Assembly (NCBI GenBank): GCA_001770955.1
Contig: MESL01000023.1
Location: 1-64,000 of the forward strand
Source of the DNA: Burkholderiales bacterium RIFCSPLOWO2_12_FULL_65_40
GTDB lineage: Bacteria > Pseudomonadota > Gammaproteobacteria > Burkholderiales > Burkholderiaceae_C
DNA: 64,000 bases
Direction of reading: 5' to 3'
A program made the translations under genes and the position numbers. Positions 26,249-34,438 of this stretch are shown here, one piece after another. The notes under the pieces are model-generated. The model had not been told where the DNA came from and did no database searches. It saw only the letters and a list, made by a program, of their open reading frames with translations. How positions within the stretch are numbered: position 1 is the stretch's first letter; each line of letters opens with the position of its first letter.

Positions 26249-26848
26249 ATGCCCTTCGCCGAATTCACCGCCCTTCTGGCACTGGCCACGGCCATGAGCT
26301 TCACGCCCGGCCCGAACACCACGCTATCGACCGCGCTGGCCGCCAACCGGGGGTTGCCGCACGCGATGCGCTTCGTCTGCGCCGTACCCGTGGGCTGGTC
26401 GGCGCTGCTGCTGCTGTGCGCCGGCGGCGTGGGCGCCATGGTGGTGGCAGCGCCGCTGCTGCGCCTGGCGATCAAGGCCGTCGGCATTGGCTACCTGCTG
26501 TGGCTGGCCTGGAAGCTCAGCCAAAGCGCACAACTGGCCGAGGCCGACGCCACCCGGCTGAACGTGGGCTTCTGGCAGGGCACGCTGCTGCAGTTCGTCA
26601 ACATCAAGGCCTGGCTGCTCGCACTGACCATCGTGGCGGGCTGGATCGCCGGACGCGGCGATGCCCTGCAGCGCCTGGCCATCGTGCTGCCGGTGATGCT
26701 GCTGTTCGCGTTTTTCAGCAACTTGGCCTATGCCGCCACCGGCGCCCTGCTGCGCCAGTGGTTGGCCCAGGACCGGCGCCTGCTCTGGTTCAACCGCTCC
26801 ATGGCGCTGGTGCTCGTCGCCACCGCCGCCTGGATGACCACGGCATGA
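26249..26848 (+). CDS. LysE/RhtB-family amino-acid exporter
   Basis: The 199-aa protein from the ATG of MPFAEFTALLALATAMSFTPGPNTTL has the conserved FTPGPN motif of the LysE/RhtB family near its first membrane segment and five to six hydrophobic segments. The track's earlier start lies in the operator region and adds 40 residues with no homology. Family members export amino acids or derivatives (lysine, homoserine, threonine, cysteine). The substrate cannot be told from sequence. It is divergent from the MocR regulator, which probably controls it. Confidence 0.88.
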   Translation: MPFAEFTALLALATAMSFTPGPNTTLSTALAANRGLPHAMRFVCAVPVGWSALLLLCAGGVGAMVVAAPLLRLAIKAVGIGYLLWLAWKLSQSAQLAEADATRLNVGFWQGTLLQFVNIKAWLLALTIVAGWIAGRGDALQRLAIVLPVMLLFAFFSNLAYAATGALLRQWLAQDRRLLWFNRSMALVLVATAAWMTTA

Positions 26849-26879
26849 CCCGCTCCACCCCACCGCACGGAACCCTCCC

Positions 26880-27830
26880 ATGAGCACCTCTCCGCCCGCC
26901 ATCGCCCCCCGCCCCCCCGGCCACCCCACCGCCGAGCACGGTACCGAAACGCGCGGCCTGGCCCTTGGACTGCTGGGCGTGGTGATCTTCGCCCTCACGC
27001 TGCCCATGACGCGCCTGGCCGTGGGCACACCCGAGGCACCGCTGATGTCGGGCCTGTTCATCGCCATGGGCCGCGCGACCGTGGCCGGCGTCCTCTCCGC
27101 CCTGCTGCTGCTTGCGCTGCGCGCCCCCTGGCCCCGGCGCGCAGACTGGGGGCCGCTGGCGTTGACGGCGCTGGGCGTGGTGTTCGGCTTTCCGCTGCTG
27201 ACCTCGATCGCCATGCGCCACGTGGGAGCGGTGCACGCCAGCGTGATCGTGGGCGTGCTGCCGCTGGCCACGGCGGCCGTGGGCGCGATCCTGCACCGCC
27301 AGCGCCCCTCGGGCGCCTTCTGGGCGTGCGCGCTGCTGGGCACGGCGCTGGTCGTCACCTTCGCCCTGCTGCATTCGGGCACGGCGGGCCTGGCGCTGCA
27401 CCCAGCCGACCTGCTGCTGCTAGGCGCCATGCTCTGCGCCGCCGTGGGCTATGGCTACGGCGCGCGCCTGTCGCAGCACATGCGCGCCGACGCCGTGATC
27501 TGCTGGGCCCTGGTGCTCTCACTGCCGGCCACGCTGCCGCTGGCGTGGCTCTCCTGGCCCACGGCACCGCTGCCGGGCACGGCCTGGGCCGCCTTTGGCT
27601 ATGTGTCCGTGTTCTCGATGTGGCTGGGCTTCTTCGCCTGGTACCAGGGCTTGGCCCTGGGCGGCACGGTGCGCGTGAGCCAGGTGCAGCTCATCCAGCC
27701 CTTCCTGGGCATGCTGTTCGCCGTGCCGCTGCTGGGCGAGCGCCTGGACGCGGTCAGCCTGGGCTTCGGTCTGGCAGTGATGGCAACCGTTTTGGCAGGA
27801 AGGCGCATGCCTGTGCGTGGCAAACCCTGA
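26880..27830 (+). CDS. EamA/DMT-family transporter
   Basis: The 316-aa protein has about ten hydrophobic segments arranged as two EamA repeats, the first starting at LALGLLGVVIFALTLPMTRLAVG and the second at PADLLLLGAMLCAAVGYGYGARL. The C-terminal part VRVSQVQLIQPFLGMLFAVPLLGERLDAVSLGFGLAVM is the typical GxxxExxxP-like end of the fold. Members export amino acids or other small metabolites. It is 31 bp downstream of the LysE gene and probably in the same MocR-controlled unit. Confidence 0.85.
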   Translation: MSTSPPAIAPRPPGHPTAEHGTETRGLALGLLGVVIFALTLPMTRLAVGTPEAPLMSGLFIAMGRATVAGVLSALLLLALRAPWPRRADWGPLALTALGVVFGFPLLTSIAMRHVGAVHASVIVGVLPLATAAVGAILHRQRPSGAFWACALLGTALVVTFALLHSGTAGLALHPADLLLLGAMLCAAVGYGYGARLSQHMRADAVICWALVLSLPATLPLAWLSWPTAPLPGTAWAAFGYVSVFSMWLGFFAWYQGLALGGTVRVSQVQLIQPFLGMLFAVPLLGERLDAVSLGFGLAVMATVLAGRRMPVRGKP

Positions 27831-27964
27831 CAAGACTGACTAGGCCCTGCGGTTAAGCTATTGGCCCGGTGCCCGACCCCGGGTCGCCGCCCGGCCGCAC
27901 AATGGCTTTATCGACTGAAAACGCTGCGCCCCACCCCTTGCGCACCCACTGGAGAAGACTGGAA

Positions 27965-29152
27965 ATGACGAACTGGACCCTGGCCGCACGTGCCGCGAAG
28001 ATGAATCCCTCGGTGATCCGCGAGATCCTCAAGGTCACCGAGAAGCCGGGCATCATCAGCCTGGCTGGCGGCCTGCCCTCGCCCAAGACCTTTCCGGTCG
28101 AGGCCTTCGCCAAGGCCTGCGAAGTGGTGCTCGGCCACGACGGCGCCGCCGCCCTGCAGTACGCCGCCAGCGAGGGCTATGCGCCGCTGCGCCAGGCCAT
28201 CGCCGACCACCTTCCCTGGAACGTGGAACCCGACCAGGTGCTCATCACCACGGGCTCGCAGCAGGCACTGGACCTGATCGCCAAGGTGCTGATCGACGCC
28301 GACAGCCACGTGCTGGTTGAGACCCCCACCTACCTTGGCGCACTGCAGGCCTTCACGCCCATGGAGCCCAACGTGGTGGCAGTGGCCAGCGACGATGAAG
28401 GCGTTCTCATCGACGACCTGGTGGCCAAGACCGGCAGTGGCGCCAGCAAGGCACGCTTCCTGTATGTGCTGCCCAACTTCCAGAACCCCACGGGCCGCAC
28501 CATGAGCGATGCGCGCCGCACCGCGCTGGTGGAAAAGGCTGCGCAGCTGGGCCTGCCGCTGGTCGAAGACAACCCCTACGGCGACCTGTGGTTCGACAAT
28601 CCGCCACCCGCGCCCCTGACCGCGCGCAACCCCGAAGGCTGCATCTACATGGGGAGCTTTTCCAAGGTACTGGCTCCGGGCCTGCGCCTGGGTTACCTTG
28701 TCGCGCCCAAGGCCGTGTACCCCAAGCTGCTGCAGGCCAAGCAGGCCGCCGACCTGCACACCCCCGGCTTCAACCAGCGCATGGTGGCCGAGGTCATCAA
28801 GGGTGGCTTCCTCGACCGCCATGTGCCCACCATCCGAGCTCTCTACAAGCACCAGCGCGACGCCATGCTCGAAGCCCTGGAGCGCGAGATGGCCGGCCTG
28901 GGCGTGGAGTGGAACAGCCCGCAGGGCGGCATGTTCCTGTGGCTGCGCCTGCCCAAAGGCATGAACGCCATCGAGCTGCTGCCGGAGGCCGTGGAGCGCA
29001 ACGTGGCCTTCGTGCCCGGCGCGGCCTTCTACGCCGACAACGCCGACACGCGCACGCTGCGCCTGTCGTTCGTGACCGCCAGCGCCGCGCAGATCAACAC
29101 CGGCATCGCCGCGCTCGCCGCCGCCATCCGCGCGCACCAACCCAAGGCCTGA
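27965..29152 (+). CDS. PLP-dependent class-I aminotransferase (2-aminoadipate/LysN-like)
   Basis: I start at the ATG of MTNWTLAARAAKMNPSVIREIL (395 aa), since the 32 residues before it in the track lack homology. The N-terminal KPGIISLAGGLPSPKTFPVEAF is typical of the aminotransferase group that includes LysN and 2-aminoadipate aminotransferases. The PLP lysine is in YMGSFSKVLAPGLRLGYLVAP and the substrate arginine in TLRLSFVTAS. There is no DNA-binding domain, unlike the MocR protein nearby. Donor and acceptor are not predictable. Neighbouring exporters and PhzF proteins point to amino-acid metabolism. Confidence 0.88.
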   Translation: MTNWTLAARAAKMNPSVIREILKVTEKPGIISLAGGLPSPKTFPVEAFAKACEVVLGHDGAAALQYAASEGYAPLRQAIADHLPWNVEPDQVLITTGSQQALDLIAKVLIDADSHVLVETPTYLGALQAFTPMEPNVVAVASDDEGVLIDDLVAKTGSGASKARFLYVLPNFQNPTGRTMSDARRTALVEKAAQLGLPLVEDNPYGDLWFDNPPPAPLTARNPEGCIYMGSFSKVLAPGLRLGYLVAPKAVYPKLLQAKQAADLHTPGFNQRMVAEVIKGGFLDRHVPTIRALYKHQRDAMLEALEREMAGLGVEWNSPQGGMFLWLRLPKGMNAIELLPEAVERNVAFVPGAAFYADNADTRTLRLSFVTASAAQINTGIAALAAAIRAHQPKA

Positions 29153-29209
29153 GCCTGCGGGCAGGCCGCCGGGCCTGCCCCCTCCTTCCGCCAGAAAACG
29201 AGGTCCGCC

Positions 29210-30073
29210 ATGCGACAGCGCTCTTTCCAGCAGATCGACGTCTTCAGCCAGCGCCCGGGCGACGGCAACCCGCTGGCCGTGGTGATGCAGGCCGAGGACC
29301 TGTCCGACGCCGAGATGCAGCGCTTCGCCTCCTGGACCAACCTGTCGGAAACCACCTTCCTGCTGCCGCCCACCGAGGCCGGCCGCCAGGGCGGCGCTGA
29401 CTACCGCGTGCGCATCTTCACGCCCGGCGGCGAGCTGCCCTTCGCCGGCCATCCGACGCTGGGCACCTGCCATGCCTGGCTGCAGGCGGGCCACCTGCCA
29501 CGCGACCCAGACACCATCGTGCAGGAGTCCGGCATGGGCCTGGTGCGCATCCGGCGCCAGGGTGACACGCTGGCCTTCGCCGCCCCAACCCTGCAGCGCA
29601 GCGTGCCCAACCCGGCGCTGCTGGCGCTGGTGACCGGTGCGCTGGGTCTGCGACCGCAACAGATCCTGGCCGCGCAACTGCTCGACAACGGCCCGCGCTG
29701 GCTCGGCCTGCTGCTGCCAAGCGCCGACACGGTGCAAGGCTTGCAGCCCGACCATGCGCGCCTCAAGGACCTGGGCCAGGATGTGGGCGTGGTCCACGTC
29801 GCGCCTTCGGCCAGCGACACCCGCACCCCCGGCGTCGTGGTGCGCGCCTTCGCCGCGCCCATGGGCAACCCCGAAGACCCGGTCACAGGCAGCCTCAACG
29901 CCAGCCTGGCGCAGTGGCTCATCGCCGAGGGCCTCGCGCCGCGCCAGTACCTCGTGGCCCAGGGCGAATGCCTGGGCCGCGCGGGACGCGTGCACATCCG
30001 CCAGGACGACGACGGCCAGGTCTGGGTGGGCGGCCAGGCCGTGACCTGCATCCAGGGAACGGCGCTGCTTTAA
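29210..30073 (+). CDS. PhzF-family isomerase/epimerase, copy 1
   Basis: The PhzF family has a diaminopimelate-epimerase fold. The 287-aa protein has QIDVFSQRPGDGNPLAVV at the N-terminus with the conserved GNPLAVV, the SETTFLLPP segment containing the catalytic glutamate, DYRVRIFTPGGELPFAGHPTLGTCHAW, and the C-terminal GNPEDPVTGSLNASLAQWL. The reaction is unknown outside the phenazine pathway, and no phenazine genes are here. A close paralogue lies 335 bp downstream. Confidence 0.88.
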   Translation: MRQRSFQQIDVFSQRPGDGNPLAVVMQAEDLSDAEMQRFASWTNLSETTFLLPPTEAGRQGGADYRVRIFTPGGELPFAGHPTLGTCHAWLQAGHLPRDPDTIVQESGMGLVRIRRQGDTLAFAAPTLQRSVPNPALLALVTGALGLRPQQILAAQLLDNGPRWLGLLLPSADTVQGLQPDHARLKDLGQDVGVVHVAPSASDTRTPGVVVRAFAAPMGNPEDPVTGSLNASLAQWLIAEGLAPRQYLVAQGECLGRAGRVHIRQDDDGQVWVGGQAVTCIQGTALL

Positions 30074-30408
30074 ACCTCAATACCGCAGTTGACCGCTTGG
30101 ATTCGCTGGAAAAGCCTCATGAAATCTGATGATGCGAACATCGTGGCGACTCACCTTGGAGTGGGAGCGCTATGCGCCTGCCAGCGCCACGCTCGGCGCG
30201 CCATGCAGCGTTGCTCCTCCTTGCGCACACGAGTGCGCTGCGTCGTCCCGCCTTGCCTGACACACCGATCGCAACACTGTCAGACGCATCCAACTGCGGT
30301 TTTGGGGTTAAACGCCCGCGCCTCGCCTTGATCCCCCTTCACTGCCAGGCATGGCCCCAGGCCAGCCCCCGGCGTGCCCGTTGTTTTTTGCACCCACAGG
30401 AGTTTTTC
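30074..30408. other. 335-bp non-coding gap between the two phzF paralogues
   Basis: No gene with convincing start and codon pattern is visible. The 80-aa ORF in the track is Cys/Arg-rich and looks random. The segment may carry a promoter for the second paralogue, but I see no clear -10/-35 pair and no repeat-family copy. Confidence 0.5.
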
Positions 30409-31284
30409 ATGCGACAGCGCCCTTTCCAGCAAGTCGATGTGTTCACCGCCACGCCCTACCTCGGCAACCCGCTGGCCGTGGTGCTCGACGGCGAAGGCCT
30501 CTCCGCCGAGGCCATGCAGCAGTTCACGAACTGGACCAACCTCTCCGAGGCCACCTTCGTGCTGCCGCCCACGCCCGAGGGCCGCGCCGCCGGGGCCGAC
30601 TATCGCGTGCGCATCTTCTGCCCCGGGCGCGAACTGCCCTTTGCCGGCCACCCCACGCTGGGCAGCTGCCACGCCTGGCTCGCCGCGGGCGGCCAGCCCC
30701 GGGTGCCGGGCAAGGTGGTGCAGGAATGCGGCGTGGGCCTGGTCACGCTGCGCCAGGATGGCGAGCGCCTCGCCTTCGCCGCGCCGCCGCTGATCAAGAG
30801 CGGCCCACTCGCCGAGGACGATGTGCAGCGCATCGCGCGCGGCCTGGGCGTGGCGCGCGAGGACATCCTGCACCACTCCTGGTGCGACAACGGCCCGAAC
30901 TGGCGCGGCGTGATGCTGCGTTCGGCCCCGCAGGTGCTGGGGCTGAAGCCCGACGCCACCGTGCTGGCCGGCCTGGACGTGGGCGTGGTGGGGCCGCGCG
31001 GCAAGGTCGGCGTGGTGGGCGCGAGCGACACCGAGGGCATCGCCTTCGAGGTGCGTGCCTTCTTCCCCGGCAACAACGGCCTGGCCGAAGACCCGGTCAC
31101 CGGCAGCCTGAACGCCGCGCTGGCGCAATGGCTCATCGGCGCGGGCCTGGCGCCCACGCACTACGTGGCCAGCCAGGGCACGGCCCTGGGCCGCGCCGGG
31201 CGCGTGCACGTCGATCAGGACGGTGAAGCCCTCTGGATCGGCGGCCATTGCGTCACCTGCATGAGCGGCCAGGTGCTGCTGTGA
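30409..31284 (+). CDS. PhzF-family isomerase/epimerase, copy 2
   Basis: I start at the ATG of MRQRPFQQVDVFTATPYLGNPLAVV (291 aa) because it has a good ribosome binding site (ACAGGAGTTTTTC) and aligns residue by residue with copy 1. The track adds 79 unrelated residues. It has the same family motifs as copy 1: SEATFVLPP, YRVRIFCPGRELPFAGHPTLGSCHAW and AEDPVTGSLNAALAQWL. The two proteins are clearly tandem paralogues, diverged most in the middle third. It is followed 32 bp later by the dehydratase gene, so the two may share a transcript. Confidence 0.88.
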   Translation: MRQRPFQQVDVFTATPYLGNPLAVVLDGEGLSAEAMQQFTNWTNLSEATFVLPPTPEGRAAGADYRVRIFCPGRELPFAGHPTLGSCHAWLAAGGQPRVPGKVVQECGVGLVTLRQDGERLAFAAPPLIKSGPLAEDDVQRIARGLGVAREDILHHSWCDNGPNWRGVMLRSAPQVLGLKPDATVLAGLDVGVVGPRGKVGVVGASDTEGIAFEVRAFFPGNNGLAEDPVTGSLNAALAQWLIGAGLAPTHYVASQGTALGRAGRVHVDQDGEALWIGGHCVTCMSGQVLL

Positions 31285-31316
31285 ACCCATCGCTCGCCAC
31301 CCGACACCTCCCCGCC

Positions 31317-32294
31317 ATGAACACCTCCACCCACCTGCCCAGCCTGCAAGACATCGAAGCCGCCGCCGAGGTGGTGTACCGCGACTTCGCGCCCACGCCC
31401 CAGTACCGCTGGGGCCTGCTGAGCGAGCGCCTGGGCACCGACTGCTGGCTCAAGCATGAGAACCACACCCCCGTGGGCGCGTTCAAGATCCGCGGCGGGC
31501 TGACCTACTTCGACCAGCTGGCGCGGCGCGGCGCACTGCCGCGCGAAGTCGTCAGCGCCACGCGCGGCAACCACGGCCAGAGCATGGGCTGGGCCGCGCG
31601 CCGCCACGCCGTAGCCTGCACCATCGTCGTGCCGCGCGGTAACTCGGTGGAAAAGAACGCCGCCATGCGCGCCCTGGGCGTCACCCTCATCGAACACGGC
31701 GAAGACTTCCAGGAGGCGCGCGAGCACGCCATGGACCTGGCCCGCGAGCGCAGCGCGCACATGGTGCCCAGCTTCCACCCCGACCTGCTGCGCGGCGTGG
31801 CCACCTACTGGTGGGAATTCCTGCGCGCCGTGCCGCAGCTCCAGTTGGCCTACGTGCCCATCGGCCAGGGTTCGGGCGCGTGCTCGGCCATTGCCGCCAA
31901 GCAGGCGCTCGGCCACGGCGTGCGCATCGTCGGCGTGGTCAGCCGCCATGCCACCACCTATGCCGACTCCATCGCCGCAGGGCGCGTGGTGGAAGCCCCC
32001 GTAACTACGTTGCTGGCCGACGGCATGGCCTGCCGCGTGGCCGACCAGGGCGCACTCGACATCCTGGCCCCGCACCTCGACCATGTGGTGCAGGTGAGCG
32101 ACGACGAGGTGGCCGCCGCGATGCGCCACCTCTTCACCGACACGCACAACGTAGCCGAAGGTGCGGGCGCGGCGGCCTTTGCGGCGGCGCTGCAGGAAAA
32201 GGACCAGCTCGCGGGCCAGAACGTGGGCCTGGCCCTGACCGGCGGCAACGTGGATGCCCAGATGTTCGCCAGCGTTCTGGCAGCGGCACTGTAA
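31317..32294 (+). CDS. Threonine/serine dehydratase-like PLP enzyme
   Basis: The 325-aa protein from MNTSTHLPSLQDIEAAAEVV is a fold-type II PLP enzyme with the lysine in HTPVGAFKIRGG (K57), the SATRGNHGQSMGWAAR phosphate/cofactor loop, and a glycine-rich GQGSGACSA loop. It lacks a C-terminal ACT regulatory domain, so it resembles the catabolic/hydroxy-amino-acid dehydratases more than biosynthetic IlvA. It would convert threonine or serine to the 2-oxo acid plus ammonia. The exact substrate is uncertain. The 3' flank carries a degenerate family-1 repeat. Confidence 0.85.
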   Translation: MNTSTHLPSLQDIEAAAEVVYRDFAPTPQYRWGLLSERLGTDCWLKHENHTPVGAFKIRGGLTYFDQLARRGALPREVVSATRGNHGQSMGWAARRHAVACTIVVPRGNSVEKNAAMRALGVTLIEHGEDFQEAREHAMDLARERSAHMVPSFHPDLLRGVATYWWEFLRAVPQLQLAYVPIGQGSGACSAIAAKQALGHGVRIVGVVSRHATTYADSIAAGRVVEAPVTTLLADGMACRVADQGALDILAPHLDHVVQVSDDEVAAAMRHLFTDTHNVAEGAGAAAFAAALQEKDQLAGQNVGLALTGGNVDAQMFASVLAAAL

Positions 32295-32345
32295 GCTACG
32301 ATTTTCATAGCACGCGTCGCCCGCGTGACAAGCGCCATTGCTTCT
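32295..32345. repeat. Degenerate family-1 repeat after the dehydratase gene
   Basis: GATTTTCATAGCACGCGTCG followed by GACAAGCGCCATTG resembles the family-1 left and right arms but with several mismatches. It lies in the 71-bp gap before the phosphatase gene. Confidence 0.35.
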
Positions 32346-32365
32346 TTCTGGCCACAATCGCGCCC

Positions 32366-33037
32366 ATGGGAACCCTTTACCTTGTGCGCCATGGCCAGGC
32401 CTCGTTTGGCGCGGACGACTACGACCAGCTCAGCCCCCTGGGCCGCCAGCAGGCGGTGCGCCTGGGCGAATACTGGCGCGAACGCGGCCAGCGCTTCGAC
32501 GCCGTGCTGCTGGGCTCGCTGCGCCGCCATGTGCAAACGCTTGAAGGCATCTCCGAGGGCCTGCCGGGCCTGCCCGAACCCCTCACCCTGCCGAGCCTGA
32601 ACGAGTACGACAGCCACGCGCTGATCCGCGCCATCCACACCGAGCCGCTGCAAAAGCCTGACACCCCCGAGCTGTACCGCCACCATTTCCGCCTGCTGTG
32701 CGACGCCATCGCACAGTGGATGGCCGGTGTCATCAGCCCGCAGGGCATGCCGAGCTGGGACGAATTTGCCGGTGGCGTGCGCACCGTGCTCGACAAGGTG
32801 CGCCACGACCACGCGGGCCAGAACGTGCTGCTGGTGAGCAGCGGCGGCCCCATCTCCACGGCGGTAGGCGAGGTGCTGGGCACAGCGCCCGAGGTGACCA
32901 TTGCGCTGAACATGCGCATCCGCAACAGCGCGGTGACGGAGTTCAGCGTGTCGCCCAAGCGGTTGATGCTGCAGACCTTCAACACCTTGCCGCATCTGAA
33001 CGAGACGTCACATGCCGGGTTGGTAACGCATGCTTAA
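32366..33037 (+). CDS. Histidine phosphatase superfamily (phosphoglycerate mutase-like) protein
   Basis: Starting at the ATG of MGTLYLVRHGQASFGADDYDQLSPLGRQQAVRLGEYW the protein has 223 aa and the RHG catalytic motif at residues 8-10. The second catalytic histidine is probably in the AGQNVLLVSSGGPI region, where the usual HGG is SGG. That is a substitution of the second conserved histidine position and may lower or alter activity. The branch includes broad-specificity phosphatases and mutase-like proteins. Its substrate cannot be predicted. The track's 408-aa version reads through another gene's frame. Confidence 0.8.
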   Translation: MGTLYLVRHGQASFGADDYDQLSPLGRQQAVRLGEYWRERGQRFDAVLLGSLRRHVQTLEGISEGLPGLPEPLTLPSLNEYDSHALIRAIHTEPLQKPDTPELYRHHFRLLCDAIAQWMAGVISPQGMPSWDEFAGGVRTVLDKVRHDHAGQNVLLVSSGGPISTAVGEVLGTAPEVTIALNMRIRNSAVTEFSVSPKRLMLQTFNTLPHLNETSHAGLVTHA

Positions 33038-33078
33038 TTTCGGGGACTAGTACTTACTGGTATTGCGCTAACAGCTTT

Positions 33079-33172
33079 CTTTTTGATAGCTGCTGGTGTG
33101 CCTTGATGGATGCTGTCGGCCGGGATGTGCGCCCTTAGCCAAGGCATACCGCAAGCTATAAAAACAATAGCT
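33079..33172. repeat. Long inverted repeat of family 1 between converging genes
   Basis: The left arm TTTTTGATAGCTGCTGGTGTGCCTTG and right arm CAAGGCATACCGCAAGCTATAAAAA pair over roughly 25 bp with few mismatches around a loop of about 34 bases. The ends carry T- and A-runs, so the structure could act as a bidirectional terminator for the phosphatase and creatininase-family genes. Confidence 0.6.
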
Positions 33173-33209
33173 TATGCCGCAATTTCCACATAGCCAAGCC
33201 CCGAAAAAT

Positions 33210-34067
33210 CTAGGAAAAACTCCCCTTCTCCACCATCGTCCCCACCGGCAGCGCACACAGCTCCTGCAACAGCAGCGCCAGCTGCGCACCGGCCGCCTCC
33301 ACCACCGCCCGCCCCTTCTCCGCCGTTGCACCGGCGGCATTCCCCACGGCGCCCGCCGGGTGGTAGTCCTGCATGGCCCAGCCCATCTTGGCGCTCTTGC
33401 CGTCGCCCAGAAGGGCGTAGCGCTTGGCACGGTCCTGCGAGCTGGAGCGGAAATCACGCGCCTGGTCCATGTGCACCGTGGCGGGCGACAGGTGCAGCAT
33501 CATCGATGTCTCGATCTCGCCCGCATGGATGCCGAAGCGGTGCTCCTGCGCATTGAACAGCGCCTGCACGTCACCGGGCAGCGGCAGGCTGAACCAGCTG
33601 CTGCTGTAGACCAGCAGGCCGTGGTGCTGGCGCAGCTCGCGCGCCACGATGTCCATCACGCTGACCTGGCCGCCGTGTCCGTTGAGCAACAGCAGCTTTT
33701 TCACCCCGGCGCGCGCCACGCAGGCGCCGATCTCGGTCCACAGCGCGATCACCGTGGCGGGCGCCAGCGACAGCGTGCCGGGGTAGGCCAGGTGCTCGGT
33801 GCTCAGGCCCACCACCTGCGGCGGCAGGAACAGCGCAGGCAGACCGGCGGGCAGCCGCGGCAGCGCGGCATCGACCACGCCCTGCAGGAGTGTGGCGTCC
33901 ACGCTGAGCGGCAGGTGCGGCCCGTGCTGCTCGATCGCCGCCACGGGCAGCACGGCCACGGCCTGCGCGGCCAGGGGGCTGGCCTGCAGGTGCGCAAAGT
34001 CGCGCGTGGTGAGTTCGGCCCAGAAGCGCGAGGGCAGTGAGAAGGCGGCTGCGGTCATGCCCGCCAT
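33210..34067 (-). CDS. Creatininase-family amidohydrolase
   Basis: The 285-aa protein has the family's metal-binding motifs in order: LPVAAIEQHGPHLPLSVDATL, LLLNGHGGQVSVMDIVARELR, and HRFGIHAGEIETSMMLHLSPATVHMD. The family includes creatinine amidohydrolase, 3-dehydro-scyllo-inosose hydrolase, FAPy deformylase and the MftE peptidase. The substrate is therefore open. It is an isolated minus-strand gene, with the next two minus-strand ORFs upstream only 12 and 11 bp apart. The start could also be the second ATG at 34058. Confidence 0.85.
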   Translation of the reverse strand: MAGMTAAAFSLPSRFWAELTTRDFAHLQASPLAAQAVAVLPVAAIEQHGPHLPLSVDATLLQGVVDAALPRLPAGLPALFLPPQVVGLSTEHLAYPGTLSLAPATVIALWTEIGACVARAGVKKLLLLNGHGGQVSVMDIVARELRQHHGLLVYSSSWFSLPLPGDVQALFNAQEHRFGIHAGEIETSMMLHLSPATVHMDQARDFRSSSQDRAKRYALLGDGKSAKMGWAMQDYHPAGAVGNAAGATAEKGRAVVEAAGAQLALLLQELCALPVGTMVEKGSFS

Positions 34068-34079
34068 GGTAGTGCAGGC

Positions 34080-34427
34080 TCAGCGCAGCTGCCAGTAAAG
34101 CAGATGCCCCACGCCCAGCGCCAGCAGCAGCCCCAGCGCCCAGGCGCTGGAGCGCGTGCCCATGCCACGGCGCCGCTGGAGTGCCGCCAACACCAACCCC
34201 AGGAGCAGCACCCCGGCCCACAGGGCGGCCAGCGCCACCCAGACCACGCCCACGAAGGTGCAGCCGAAGCTCTCGCAGCGCAGCTGCCAGGTGCTCCAGG
34301 CCAGCATGGCCAGCACCGCGACAAGAGCCAGCAGCCCGGCGCCGGCATGGCGCAACACCCCGGCCCAGACCCGCTGCGCCCGGGACGCCGGGGGCTCTGC
34401 AAGGGAGGGATCGGGCGTTGTGTCCAT
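34080..34427 (-). CDS. Small membrane protein of unknown function
   Basis: The 115-aa protein starts at MDTTPDPSLAEPPASRAQRVW. The 197-aa track version begins in the neighbouring gene's frame. It has three hydrophobic segments: AGLLALVAVLAMLAWSTW, TFVGVVWVALAALWAGVLLLGLVLAAL and SAWALGLLLALGVGHLLYW. Two cysteines, CESFGC, lie between the first two segments. I do not recognise the family. It is between DUF1569 and creatininase-family genes on the same strand with gaps of about 12 bp, so the three are probably co-transcribed. Confidence 0.6.
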   Translation of the reverse strand: MDTTPDPSLAEPPASRAQRVWAGVLRHAGAGLLALVAVLAMLAWSTWQLRCESFGCTFVGVVWVALAALWAGVLLLGLVLAALQRRRGMGTRSSAWALGLLLALGVGHLLYWQLR

Positions 34428-34438
34428 GCTTCCGCGTG

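Noticed and set aside
27908-29995. 695-aa minus-strand ORF opposite aminotransferase and phzF copy 1
   Set aside because: Long antisense ORFs are expected in GC-rich DNA. The His/Gly/Gln-rich translation and the clear families on the plus strand make it a shadow.
30172-30408. 79-residue N-terminal extension of PhzF copy 2
   Set aside because: It has no homology to copy 1, and the internal ATG has a good ribosome binding site.
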